A program made the position numbers and the translations under genes. From assembly GCA_937927775.1 (NCBI GenBank), contig CALBEF010000110.1, positions 1 to 32,086 on the forward strand: DNA of 32,086 bases. The letters run 5' to 3'. Each line of letters begins with the position of its first letter. Position 1 is the first letter of the stretch. The DNA comes from an uncultured Anaerolineae bacterium. Lineage in GTDB: Bacteria; Chloroflexota; Anaerolineae; J036; Brachytrichaceae. A model generated the notes under the pieces. It did no database searches, was not told where the DNA came from, and saw only the letters and a program-made list of their open reading frames with translations. Shown piece by piece: positions 7,728 through 16,295 of this stretch.

Positions 7728-9326
7728 CTACCGCCCTTCAGAGGCTTCGAACATCGGGGCGAGCAGCCTGTCGGTCGGCGCGAACTCGTCCGTCAACATA
7801 ATGCTGCCGTTGTCCATCACCGCCCGCAGTTGAGCTTCGGACACCAGCCAGTTGTCCACGGCGCGCAATGTGTCGCCGCCATACATCTGGCGCAATCTAT
7901 CCACGTCGATCGGCGCTGGTGACGCCAGCACCACGTAGGTGTTGCGCACCAGCGTCTCCCAGTTGTCGCTGGTGGGAATCAGATAAAGATAGTCGAACGT
8001 CTGGCGTAACGTGCGCAGAAACGCGCCGATAAATTGCCGCTCTTTGCCGTCGATCAGATTGAGCATGTAGATGCCGTCATCGGTCAGGTGTCGCCGCACC
8101 AGTTGATTGAACTCGCGCGTAGTCAGGTGATACGGCACCGAGAAGTCGTTGAAGGCGTCGCCCATCACAAGGTTGTAGCGCCGCGCCGGCTCAAGGTCGG
8201 TCAGAAACAGGCGCGCGTCCTGGTTGAAGGAGCGGATGGGCGTGTCGCGGCGCAGGCCCAGCATGTCATGGGCGATCTGCGTAACGCCGGGGTCGATCTC
8301 GGCCACGTCAATGATTGAGCCGGGGTAGACATATTCGATGTACTTTGGCAGCGTGTAGCCGCCTCCGCCAATGAAAAACGCGTCAAGCCGGCCATCGCGC
8401 CCTTCCAGATACTCCAGCACCTCCGCCCCAACCTTCTCATAGCCATAGGCGAGCTGGCTGGGATCTTCCAGCGCGGTGTAGCTGTGCACCAGCCGGTCGA
8501 GGATGAGGGTCATGTACGTAACCCGGTTGTCGCGGATGTCTTCGCGCACTTTGATGCAGAAGTAGTTGGTCTCGCGCAGGCAAGGCCCGGCCAGAACAGG
8601 CCGCAAGGGCAGAAGGAACGCGGCCGCGATCAGCGCCAGCGCGGCGACAGCCGGGACAATGCGGTTGCGCGTCCATTGCCCGATCAACAACGCGATCGCG
8701 ATCAAAATCACGCCGACCCCAAGCAGGATCGCGCGCGTGCCGAACCACTGCACCAGAAAGTAGCCGGTGGCAAACGTGCCCAGAATGCTGCCCAGCGCAG
8801 ACGCGGCGTAGATGCGGCCGATCACGTGGCCGGTCCTGCTCAGGTCCTGAAGCGTCAGTTTGACCACCAGCGGCGAGATGGCGCCCAGCAGCGCGCTGGG
8901 GACAAAGAAGATCGACGCGAAGTACAGCGCCATGCGCGCCACCAGCGGCAGGGCGGCAATGCGCGGCAGGCCGGCTTCGCCAAACAGCGTCACCGTGCCC
9001 AGAATGCTGAAGCTGCCCAGGCCGGCCAGCGCAAAGAGCGCGCCCAGCGCGCGCCGCGACGCCCAGCGGTCAGCCAGTTTGCCGCCGATGTAGTTGCCCG
9101 CGCTGATGCCGGCCAGAATCACGCCGATGATGCTGGTCCAGGTGTACAACGACACGCCGACATAGGGCGCGACCAGCCGGCCGGCCACCAGCTCGATCGT
9201 CATGACGCAGGCATTGCTGATGAACACGATCAGACCGGGCTGCCACAGCCAGTCTTTGCCCTGGGCTGCCGGAGGTGGAGAGGGCGCGGGTTGAGGAGAC
9301 GCATTCTGCGCTTGCAGGGTTGTCAT
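7728..9326 (-). CDS. Fused MFS-type membrane domain / spermidine-synthase-like protein
   Basis: 532 residues. After a Pro-rich cytoplasmic start (about 1-28), residues about 30-250 hold some eight membrane helices, beginning with the conserved ELVAGRLVAPYVGVSLYTW and GISAGNYIGGKLADR stretches of this fusion family. Residues about 265-520 form a SpeE-like aminopropyltransferase fold: FIGGGGYTLPKYIE is the SAM/dcSAM-binding loop, AEIDPGV carries the acidic ribose-binding residue, and NLVMGDAFND matches the position of the catalytic Asp loop. Members are often annotated as fused MFS/spermidine synthase, and few have proven activity. A likely role is membrane-linked polyamine synthesis or transport. 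It lies in the same direction as the upstream P-type ATPase with a 116-bp gap. No good SD is seen before the ATG at 9326. Confidence 0.85.
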   Translation of the reverse strand: MTTLQAQNASPQPAPSPPPAAQGKDWLWQPGLIVFISNACVMTIELVAGRLVAPYVGVSLYTWTSIIGVILAGISAGNYIGGKLADRWASRRALGALFALAGLGSFSILGTVTLFGEAGLPRIAALPLVARMALYFASIFFVPSALLGAISPLVVKLTLQDLSRTGHVIGRIYAASALGSILGTFATGYFLVQWFGTRAILLGVGVILIAIALLIGQWTRNRIVPAVAALALIAAAFLLPLRPVLAGPCLRETNYFCIKVREDIRDNRVTYMTLILDRLVHSYTALEDPSQLAYGYEKVGAEVLEYLEGRDGRLDAFFIGGGGYTLPKYIEYVYPGSIIDVAEIDPGVTQIAHDMLGLRRDTPIRSFNQDARLFLTDLEPARRYNLVMGDAFNDFSVPYHLTTREFNQLVRRHLTDDGIYMLNLIDGKERQFIGAFLRTLRQTFDYLYLIPTSDNWETLVRNTYVVLASPAPIDVDRLRQMYGGDTLRAVDNWLVSEAQLRAVMDNGSIMLTDEFAPTDRLLAPMFEASEGR

Positions 9327-9442
9327 GGTCCAATGCTACTTGATTCGCCGGCCGGCGCCTGTCCTGCATGGCGGGGTTGGCGTAATGGATGGCCGGCTGA
9401 CAGTCTGGGCGCAAGCCGCAGCGCATTCTGCCAAAGCCAACC

Positions 9443-11932
9443 TTACTTGCGCAGCGCGCGCAACATGGCGCGCGTGAACGGCCCGTACACGGCGGCGCGC
9501 ATCACCAGCGCGCCGGCCAGTGGCAGCAGCAGCGTGATCAGCCAACCACTGGGCGTGAGCGGCACGGCGTTGAACACCTGCGGGACAATCTGCGGGACGG
9601 CGATGCCAACCCCCAGGAACCCCAGGCCGGCCAGGAACTCGCGCGGTTGCTTGCGAAGCGTGTCAAAGTTAAAGATGGACACGTCGTGCACGTCCCAGAA
9701 CACGTGCATGCTGAAGTGCAGATTGACCATCGTGAACGCCATGCGCGCGGCAGCCAGATCGCGCGTGAGCGCGTACTCGATGATGTATGCGGCGGTGAAC
9801 ACCACGCCACCCACAAAGCCGACCAGAATGCTATAGGCCAGCACTTCGCGCGTGAAGCGAAAGGTGTAGCCGGGCTTCAGCAGGCCAAACGCCAGCAACG
9901 CGCACGGCAGCGAGACCGTCATCGTGGCAATCCAACTGATCTGGCGCGGCTCGGCCGGGAACGGCAGCGCCACGTAACCGATGAACAGAAACGCCAGAAT
10001 CGTGATGACGTTCTTGGCCAGATAGAGCCGCGAAGAAGCGTAGATCTTTTGCGTGATGCGCTGGCCCTCCTGCAGCGCGCGCGGCAACGTGGACATGCTG
10101 TTGTTCAACAGCACCAGTTCCGACACGTCTTTGGTGATCTGCGCGCCATCGTTCATCGCCACGCCCAGGCGCGCCTGCTTGATCGCCGGCACGTCGTTCA
10201 CGCCATCGCCCACCATGGCGACATACTCGCCCTGTTTCATCAGCGAGGCGACAATGCGTTGTTTGGTTTCCGGCGTGATGCGGGCAAACAGGCCGTGCGT
10301 GCGCGCAGCCGAGTCGAAGGCCGCGCCGCTGAGTTCTGACAATTCCTGCTCCGTGATGGCAGCCAGGTTCTTCACGCCTGATCGCTGGGCAATTGCTCTG
10401 ACGGTCTCGGCGTTGTCGCCGGAGATGACCTTGATGCGCACACCCAGGCGCTCGAACGCGCTGATGGTGTCGGCGATGTCGGGGCGGATTTCGTCGCGCA
10501 ACACCACCAGCGCCACCGGCTCGCGCCGCTCGGGCAGGCGTGAATCGCCGGCTTGAGTGACGCCGGACGACTCGACCAGCGCCACGACGCGCAGGCTTTG
10601 TTCGGTGAACGCGCGCACCTGGGCCTGAATGACGCCGGCGCGCGGATGCTGCGGGTCGAGCACCAGTTCGGGCGATCCCAGCACCAGCGTGCGCGGGTCG
10701 TCGCGCGCGGGGTCGGCGTCGCGCAGTGTGACTGCGCCCCATTTGCGCGCCGAACTGAACGGGATTTCCCCCACGACCACCGGCCTGTGGCGCGGCTGGC
10801 CGGCAAACTCGGCGATGGCGCCGGCGGTCTTGTTCTGCGCGGCCACGCTGCCGGCATACTGCGCCAGGCGCTCCACTGCGCCGGCCGGCGAATAGTCGCC
10901 CAGCGGCACGACTTCCTGCACGGTCAGCCTGTTCTGCGTGAGCGTGCCGGTCTTGTCGGTGCACAGCACGGTGACGTTGCCCATGCTCTCGATGGCGTTG
11001 ATGCGCTGCACCAGCGTGTCGAAGCGGGCGATCTGCACTGCGCCGACGCTGAGCGAGACGGTGTTGGCGAGGATCAGGCCGGCCGGCACAAAACTGGTGA
11101 CGATGGTGAGGGTGTAGCGCAGCGCGTCCAGCATCGGCACATCGGTGCGCCAGGCGGCCAGCAACTGCAACACCACCACAACCACCATCAGCACCACCAG
11201 CACTTGCACGACGAAGTTGAGCTTCTGTTGCAGCGGGGTGAGCGCGTTCTTCAGCCCTTTGGCGGTTGCGGTCAGACGGTTGGCGTAGCTGTCGGCCCCG
11301 ATCTTTGCGGCGCGCATGACGCCGGCGCCGGCCAGACAGAACGTGCCGCTCATCACCTCATCGCCAACTGCTTTGGAGACCGAGTCGGATTCGCCGGTGA
11401 GCAACGATTCATCCATCTCCAGCGCGCGGCTCTCCACCACCGGCCCATCCACCGGAGCGCGGTCGCCGGGTTCCAGAAGCACCAGATCATCCAGCACGAT
11501 CTGTTCGACGGGAATCTCGACCGCCTGCCCGTTGCGGCGAACGCGCGCCTTGCGCGCCGCCATTGCCGCCAGCCGGTCGAGCTTGCGTTTGGCCAGCAAC
11601 TCCTGGACGATGCCCACGATCATGTTGATCCACACACTCGCGCCGGAGAAGAGTGTGTCGCCGATGACGAGCATGCGCGCGCCGGTGGTTGCCAGGCCGA
11701 CCGCGAGCGTCGCGCCAACCGCGATTAACAACACCATGTTGAAAACGGTGAAGACGTTGTCGCGGATGATGTCCCACGCACTGCGCGCCGTTTTGGGCGT
11801 GTATGCGTTGGTCTGGCCTCTGGCAATGCGCTGCTGAACCTCGGCGTCGGTGAGGCCGGTCAACATGGCGCGCGCTGACATCTGATTCGTGTCAACGGCG
11901 TCAATTGAAAGAGGGAGCGCAGCTTTGTCCAT
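9443..11932 (-). CDS. Cation-transporting P-type ATPase, CtpE/P2-like
   Basis: 829 residues with all catalytic parts. The actuator loop TGES is at 179-182, the phosphorylated Asp326 is in DKTGTLT, and the later SGDN and GDGVNDVPAIK hinge motifs are present. Hydrophobic segments sit at about 60-110, 240-300 and 650-825. The N-terminal RDNVFTVFN motif and the ion-pathway motif PAGL (283-286, in place of the PEGL of calcium pumps) place it near the CtpE-like branch rather than the heavy-metal CPx branch; no CPC or N-terminal metal-binding domain exists. The cation cannot be fixed; calcium is the best guess from CtpE. The start codon at 11932 overlaps the -10 box of the divergent gene; an ATG at 11881 (residue 18) is a possible alternative. 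It diverges 32 bp from a glycosyltransferase. Confidence 0.85.
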   Translation of the reverse strand: MDKAALPLSIDAVDTNQMSARAMLTGLTDAEVQQRIARGQTNAYTPKTARSAWDIIRDNVFTVFNMVLLIAVGATLAVGLATTGARMLVIGDTLFSGASVWINMIVGIVQELLAKRKLDRLAAMAARKARVRRNGQAVEIPVEQIVLDDLVLLEPGDRAPVDGPVVESRALEMDESLLTGESDSVSKAVGDEVMSGTFCLAGAGVMRAAKIGADSYANRLTATAKGLKNALTPLQQKLNFVVQVLVVLMVVVVVLQLLAAWRTDVPMLDALRYTLTIVTSFVPAGLILANTVSLSVGAVQIARFDTLVQRINAIESMGNVTVLCTDKTGTLTQNRLTVQEVVPLGDYSPAGAVERLAQYAGSVAAQNKTAGAIAEFAGQPRHRPVVVGEIPFSSARKWGAVTLRDADPARDDPRTLVLGSPELVLDPQHPRAGVIQAQVRAFTEQSLRVVALVESSGVTQAGDSRLPERREPVALVVLRDEIRPDIADTISAFERLGVRIKVISGDNAETVRAIAQRSGVKNLAAITEQELSELSGAAFDSAARTHGLFARITPETKQRIVASLMKQGEYVAMVGDGVNDVPAIKQARLGVAMNDGAQITKDVSELVLLNNSMSTLPRALQEGQRITQKIYASSRLYLAKNVITILAFLFIGYVALPFPAEPRQISWIATMTVSLPCALLAFGLLKPGYTFRFTREVLAYSILVGFVGGVVFTAAYIIEYALTRDLAAARMAFTMVNLHFSMHVFWDVHDVSIFNFDTLRKQPREFLAGLGFLGVGIAVPQIVPQVFNAVPLTPSGWLITLLLPLAGALVMRAAVYGPFTRAMLRALRK

Positions 11933-11937
11933 ATAAT
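11932..11937 (+). promoter_or_regulatory. -10 box TATAAT for the divergent glycosyltransferase
   Basis: A perfect TATAAT lies 27 nt before the ATG at 11965, with a TTGAAA at 11905-11910 (21-bp spacer, longer than usual). It overlaps the start codon of the P-type ATPase on the other strand. A small inverted repeat TTGCT-C-AGCAA (11941-11951) sits at the expected transcription start and could be an operator. Confidence 0.45.
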
Positions 11938-11964
11938 TCTTTGCTCAGCAACGGACAAAACACG

Positions 11965-14283
11965 ATGCATTCTACCTTTGACTGCGCCAGAACAAACCTT
12001 GCGGGCCTTGCGTCAAAGCGGTTTCAAATCAGGATCAAGTCGCCGACGATTGTTTGCGTTGCCCTGATGCTCATCCACATGGGATTGTCGATGCTCTATG
12101 CTTTGATAATTCCCCTGTGGGAAGCGCACGACGAGACCGGGCACTATGCCTATGCGCGCTATCTGGCGCAACACGGGGGACGTTTGCCACCGATCGGACT
12201 GAAACTCGACCAGTTCGACGAATCACATCAACCCCCCCTGTACTACTGGCTGGTGGCGCTGGTGATTTCGGGTATCGACACCACAGACAACATTCAGCCG
12301 GCGTTCAATCCACCCTGGTGGCGGCTGTGGATCAAGCCTGATCCACGGCTGACCAGCCAGCCATGCGCAGGCACGGCGCTGGCGGTTCGCGCAGGCAGGA
12401 TGGTTTCGATTGCCCTGAGCGCGCTGTCTGTCGGCATCACCTTCCTGGCGGCTCGCACTCTGTTCCCCGGCAGCCCATCGTTGGCGCTGCTGGCTGCGGC
12501 GCTGTATGCGTTCTGGCCCTTGTTTCTGGCTATCGGTGGCGTGATTACCAATGACGTGGGGATTGCTCTTTTCGGTTCGCTGACGCTGCTGTTTTGCGCG
12601 CGCATCTGGCAGCGGCGAACAGAAGGCCCTGTGCCGGCAGATCTGCTTTTGCTGGCTGTCTGCCTGGCCGGCGCCAGTCTGACCAAAGACTCAGCGGTGT
12701 CGCTGACGCTGTTTGGCGCGGCGACTGTCGCCGGCGCCGCTATCAGCGCAGTCCGACGCAGGCGGGGCGCCACCCTGTTCAGGATCGCAGGATTTTTTAT
12801 CATTCCGCTGATTGCGCTGACCGTTGCCGGCATTCAGTTGTCCGAAGGACGCAGCCTGCGCCAGTTCATCGGCGCCGGCAGCATGGCGATCGCAACCGGC
12901 AGCGCCGCAGTCAGCGCAGGCGCGCCGGACGCCGCGCCAGACAGCCCGCTGGTGGTGTTTGCCCAGGGCTTGCAAACGCACGGCTGGCGCTTTGCGTTCG
13001 ACAGCCTGTTCGGCGCGTTTGGCTGGGGGGCCATTCGTATGCCGCCGGCGTGGTACTGGATCGCGCGCATTGCAGCCGGTGTGGCGCTGATCGGGCTGCT
13101 GCTGGCCCTCAGAACCGCGCAGATGCGCTCGGTCGCGCTCTTTGTGGCGTTCGGGTTCGCCTGTGTGGCCGCAGCGCCGATCGTTAGGACTCTTCTGGGC
13201 GGCGAACCGGGGCTGCTGATGGGACGGTTCTTCCTGCCGGGACTGAGCGCGCTGTGCGTGTTGCTCGCCGTTGGTCTGCAAGCGTTGCCAGGCAGGCGCG
13301 TGATTGCGCTGGCAACACTCGGCGGCGTTGCATGGGCAGGCCTGGCGACGCCCATGCTGGTAATCGGGCCGGCGGTTGCAAAGCCGCCGTTCGTGCTGGG
13401 GCCATACGAGGAAATGCGCGATATTCAGGCGTCCACTGACATCGTCTATGGTGACAGCATCCGCCTGCTCGGCCACTCGCTGACCAGCACGCCGGCCAGC
13501 CGCAACAACGGGCTGACGCTTGTCTTGTACTGGCAGAGCCTGCGCCGCCTTGACGCCGATTACCGCCTGCGCCTGGAGCTGTTCACCCCTGACGGCCGGT
13601 CGCTTTACATCCAGCGCGACTTCGATCCGGGTTTCGGCCAGTTTCCAACCGGCCGCTGGACTCCTGGAGACACCTTTGCCGAACATTATCATCTGCCAGT
13701 ATGGCCAGATACGCCCGTCCCGGTCGTGGCTCAGGTTCGGGCAAGCTGGATCGATCAATCCAGCGGGGCGTCGCTCGAACCGCAGTGCGAGGGACGCCCG
13801 TGCCAGGCGCTATTCGGCGCAATTCCAATTCGGCTGGACGGTGCCGAAACACAACGCTGGCGTGATGCGCCAGCGCGCTTTGTCGTGGCAGAGCACATCG
13901 AACTGGTGGATGTGATTGCGCCGGCGGGCCTGACCACCGAGGAACCGTTTACCGTGACCCTGATATGGCGCAATCGCGCCACGCAGTCCCGCCCCCGCAC
14001 TGCCTTTGTGCATCTGCTAAACGCTGCCGGCGCGCCGATTGTTCAATCTGATGCGCAGCCGCGTGGGGGCGACTACCCCACCCCGTTCTGGTTGCCCGGT
14101 GAAATTGTGCCGGACACACACACGCTGGACACGCGCAACTTGTCGGGCGGGCGCTATCAACTGGCCGCCGGCATGTATGACTCGATCACACAGGAGCGAC
14201 TGCCGGTTGCTGACACAAGCGGCGGCGCGGTTCCCAATAACTTAATTGTCCTGATGAGCCTGGACATGCAGGGAACGCGATGA
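11965..14283 (+). CDS. Polytopic membrane glycosyltransferase, family-39-like, with C-terminal beta-sandwich domains
   Basis: 772 residues from the ATG at 11965. A TM helix (about 27-50) leads into WEAHDETGHYAYARYL, whose Asp56-Glu57 pair sits where GT-C enzymes carry the catalytic acidic residue after the first helix; QPPLYYW follows, the lipid-donor loop motif of ArnT/PMT-like proteins. About ten more TM helices run to about residue 480. The remaining 290 residues are two soluble all-beta modules (starting near GDSIRLLGHSLTS and near DVIAPAGLTTEEPF), probably outside the membrane. The expected reaction is transfer of a sugar from a polyprenyl-phosphate donor to a surface polymer or protein. 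It is convergent, 9 bp apart, with a second GT39-type gene. The acceptor and sugar are unknown. Confidence 0.7.
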   Translation: MHSTFDCARTNLAGLASKRFQIRIKSPTIVCVALMLIHMGLSMLYALIIPLWEAHDETGHYAYARYLAQHGGRLPPIGLKLDQFDESHQPPLYYWLVALVISGIDTTDNIQPAFNPPWWRLWIKPDPRLTSQPCAGTALAVRAGRMVSIALSALSVGITFLAARTLFPGSPSLALLAAALYAFWPLFLAIGGVITNDVGIALFGSLTLLFCARIWQRRTEGPVPADLLLLAVCLAGASLTKDSAVSLTLFGAATVAGAAISAVRRRRGATLFRIAGFFIIPLIALTVAGIQLSEGRSLRQFIGAGSMAIATGSAAVSAGAPDAAPDSPLVVFAQGLQTHGWRFAFDSLFGAFGWGAIRMPPAWYWIARIAAGVALIGLLLALRTAQMRSVALFVAFGFACVAAAPIVRTLLGGEPGLLMGRFFLPGLSALCVLLAVGLQALPGRRVIALATLGGVAWAGLATPMLVIGPAVAKPPFVLGPYEEMRDIQASTDIVYGDSIRLLGHSLTSTPASRNNGLTLVLYWQSLRRLDADYRLRLELFTPDGRSLYIQRDFDPGFGQFPTGRWTPGDTFAEHYHLPVWPDTPVPVVAQVRASWIDQSSGASLEPQCEGRPCQALFGAIPIRLDGAETQRWRDAPARFVVAEHIELVDVIAPAGLTTEEPFTVTLIWRNRATQSRPRTAFVHLLNAAGAPIVQSDAQPRGGDYPTPFWLPGEIVPDTHTLDTRNLSGGRYQLAAGMYDSITQERLPVADTSGGAVPNNLIVLMSLDMQGTR

Positions 14284-14292
14284 GGGCCTGTT

Positions 14293-16221
14293 TCAGCGCG
14301 CGCCCGGCGCGATGCGCGCCGGCGTATACACACGCGGCGCAATTTCCAGCGTTTCCTCCGGCCCGGCGCGAGTGTATGGGACGGCCTGAAGCGTGTACGG
14401 GCCGGCCGGCAGATCGGGCGGAATCTCCATCACATAGAACGCCGCCAGCGATTTATCGACTGTCGCATTGGGCAGGCCGTAGGGCGCGGCCAGGTATTGA
14501 TCAGATTGCGCGACCCACGCCCCAGCCGAATTGACCAGGCGCAGCGAGACGCGCGTATCCAGCGGCAGGCCGGAGAAGCGTGCCAGCGTCCAGAAGCAGG
14601 CCACCTCCAGCGTGGCATCGCCGGCGCGCGGCGAGTCGAAGACATGACACCCCAGCGCGCCCAGCCCGCGCGCCGGGCCGGCGTCGGCATCCACGCGCGA
14701 CTGCAACGGCACAGGGCTGGGCATCGGCTGATAGGGTTGCGCAAAGCGGAAATGGCGCAGCCGCAGGTTGTGAAAACCAGCTATTTCCTGATAGGCGCGC
14801 CCCTGCGCCTGGCGGCGCAACAGCTCGGCCACGATGTGCGTGGGGTCGATGACATCCTGTTGCCATTCGAGCAGCCACGCCCCGGAGGCGCCGGCCAGCT
14901 CGCGGTTGAGATAGGGCGCGGCCAGATCGTAGTCGAGCACATGGCTGATGTCGAGCACAGGATCATCGGGGACGGCAATCCAGCCGGTGTCTCCGTAGTA
15001 ATAAGCAAAGACGGGAGCGAAGTGGCCGGAGACGAGAACAACGCGCTCATCCGGCCTGGCCTGCGCGCGCACAAAGGCCGCCGCGCCGCGAAAGTCTTCG
15101 TTGGCGTAGAGCGGGTCAGCGCGCCAGGCCCACATGCCCAGCGCGGCAAGGGTCAGACACACTAAGCCGGCCGGCAACGCCAGCCGCGCGCGGCGAGATG
15201 TTGCGCCCCCGAATGTCACGCCCATTCCCGCGACCAGCAGCGGCGCAACAATGGCCGAGTAGCGCGCCGCATATTTGCCGGTCAACGCGCAGAACGCGGC
15301 AATCCCGATCAGGCCGATCAGGCTGACCACCATCACGGCGTGTGCCTGCGGGGATGCAATCATCAACAGGCCCAGGACGATTACGCTGGTTAGCGCTACT
15401 GCGTGCGGAATCAGACTCTCCGGCAGATTGCGCGGCAGAACGAGGGAGGCCGCGCTGCGCATGAGCGTCTGGCTCAGATCGAGCGGATCGCTGAAACTGG
15501 TGCCATACGCCGCGCGGAACGAGAGCAGCCACAGCGTCCACACACCGGTTATGAGCGCGATTGCGGAAATTGCCAACACTGGGATTCTGAACACGCGCCA
15601 GATGCCGGAGACGCCGGCTCGCCGCGCGCGCCAGTGAGAAGCCAACAGGCGGGCGAGAATGACAACGACCTGCGCGGCAATGATAAAGGCAGCCAGGACG
15701 TGCGCGCTGAAAGCGGCAATGCACAAGCCGGCCCACACAACCCAATCCACCGGGCGGGCGTCCTCGCGCAAACAGCGCGTCACCAGCGCGACGCACGACG
15801 CAAACGCCAATAGCGTGACCAGCGCGTACATGCGCGCTTCCTGCGAAACGGCTACATTCACCGGCCACACCGCGATGAACGCCAGCGCCCACAACCCGGC
15901 AGGGCGGCCCGCAATCCGCGACGCGAGCGGCGCAACCAGAGCGACCGTGAGCAGGCCGGCAAAGACCGAGACCAGCCGCGCGCTGAATTCGCTGTCGCCG
16001 GCCAGCCGCGTCCAGACGAACAAGACAACGTAGTAGAGGGGGGTATTCAGCTCAAGCGGGCCGGCCTGCCCGACGACATGGCCCAGGCTGTGGCGGACAA
16101 ACATAACCGAGTAGCCCTCGTCGTACCAGAAACTCTGCGCGTCCAGGCCGATGACGCGCACGACGAAGGCAGCGAGCAACAGGATGGGCGCAAGCCAGAC
16201 GCGACGCGATGCGAAGCGCAT
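14293..16221 (-). CDS. Glycosyltransferase family 39 (ArnT/PMT-like) membrane protein
   Basis: 642 residues from the ATG at 16221. This start drops a spurious leader encoded by a palindromic repeat. TM1 (about 8-27) is followed by SFWYDEGYSVM, with Asp34-Glu35 in the GT-C catalytic loop, and by NTPLYYVVLFVW. QEARMYAL at about residue 140 is another typical PMT_2 motif. Some ten TM helices extend to about residue 385. A periplasm/exterior-type C-terminal part ends in a beta-sandwich (VACFWTLARFS...RLVNSAGAWVAQSDQYL) related in style to the tail of the convergent gene, suggesting that the two act on the same kind of surface glycan. The enzyme would use a polyprenyl-phosphate sugar. Confidence 0.8.
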   Translation of the reverse strand: MRFASRRVWLAPILLLAAFVVRVIGLDAQSFWYDEGYSVMFVRHSLGHVVGQAGPLELNTPLYYVVLFVWTRLAGDSEFSARLVSVFAGLLTVALVAPLASRIAGRPAGLWALAFIAVWPVNVAVSQEARMYALVTLLAFASCVALVTRCLREDARPVDWVVWAGLCIAAFSAHVLAAFIIAAQVVVILARLLASHWRARRAGVSGIWRVFRIPVLAISAIALITGVWTLWLLSFRAAYGTSFSDPLDLSQTLMRSAASLVLPRNLPESLIPHAVALTSVIVLGLLMIASPQAHAVMVVSLIGLIGIAAFCALTGKYAARYSAIVAPLLVAGMGVTFGGATSRRARLALPAGLVCLTLAALGMWAWRADPLYANEDFRGAAAFVRAQARPDERVVLVSGHFAPVFAYYYGDTGWIAVPDDPVLDISHVLDYDLAAPYLNRELAGASGAWLLEWQQDVIDPTHIVAELLRRQAQGRAYQEIAGFHNLRLRHFRFAQPYQPMPSPVPLQSRVDADAGPARGLGALGCHVFDSPRAGDATLEVACFWTLARFSGLPLDTRVSLRLVNSAGAWVAQSDQYLAAPYGLPNATVDKSLAAFYVMEIPPDLPAGPYTLQAVPYTRAGPEETLEIAPRVYTPARIAPGAR

Positions 16222-16239
16222 GTCGGAATGATAAACAAG

Positions 16240-16273
16240 AAACCTCACAGGTCTGTGGAGACCTGTGAGGTTT
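16240..16273. terminator. Perfect 15-bp palindrome, probable terminator of ppdK
   Basis: The arms AAACCTCACAGGTCT (16240-16254) and AGACCTGTGAGGTTT (16259-16273) enclose a 4-nt loop. It starts 22 nt after the ppdK stop, and in the minus-strand direction the stem is followed by a T-rich tail (TTTCTTGTTTAT). The perfect symmetry and self-contained form are also typical of an interspersed REP-like repeat, and both may be true. Confidence 0.65.
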
Positions 16274-16295
16274 GACATCCGGCGGACAGATGAGA

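Noticed and set aside
8484..9836. A plus-strand frame spanning the MFS/spermidine-synthase gene and the end of the ATPase gene
   Set aside because: Shadow of two well-supported minus-strand genes, with low-complexity Arg/Gln/Ala composition.
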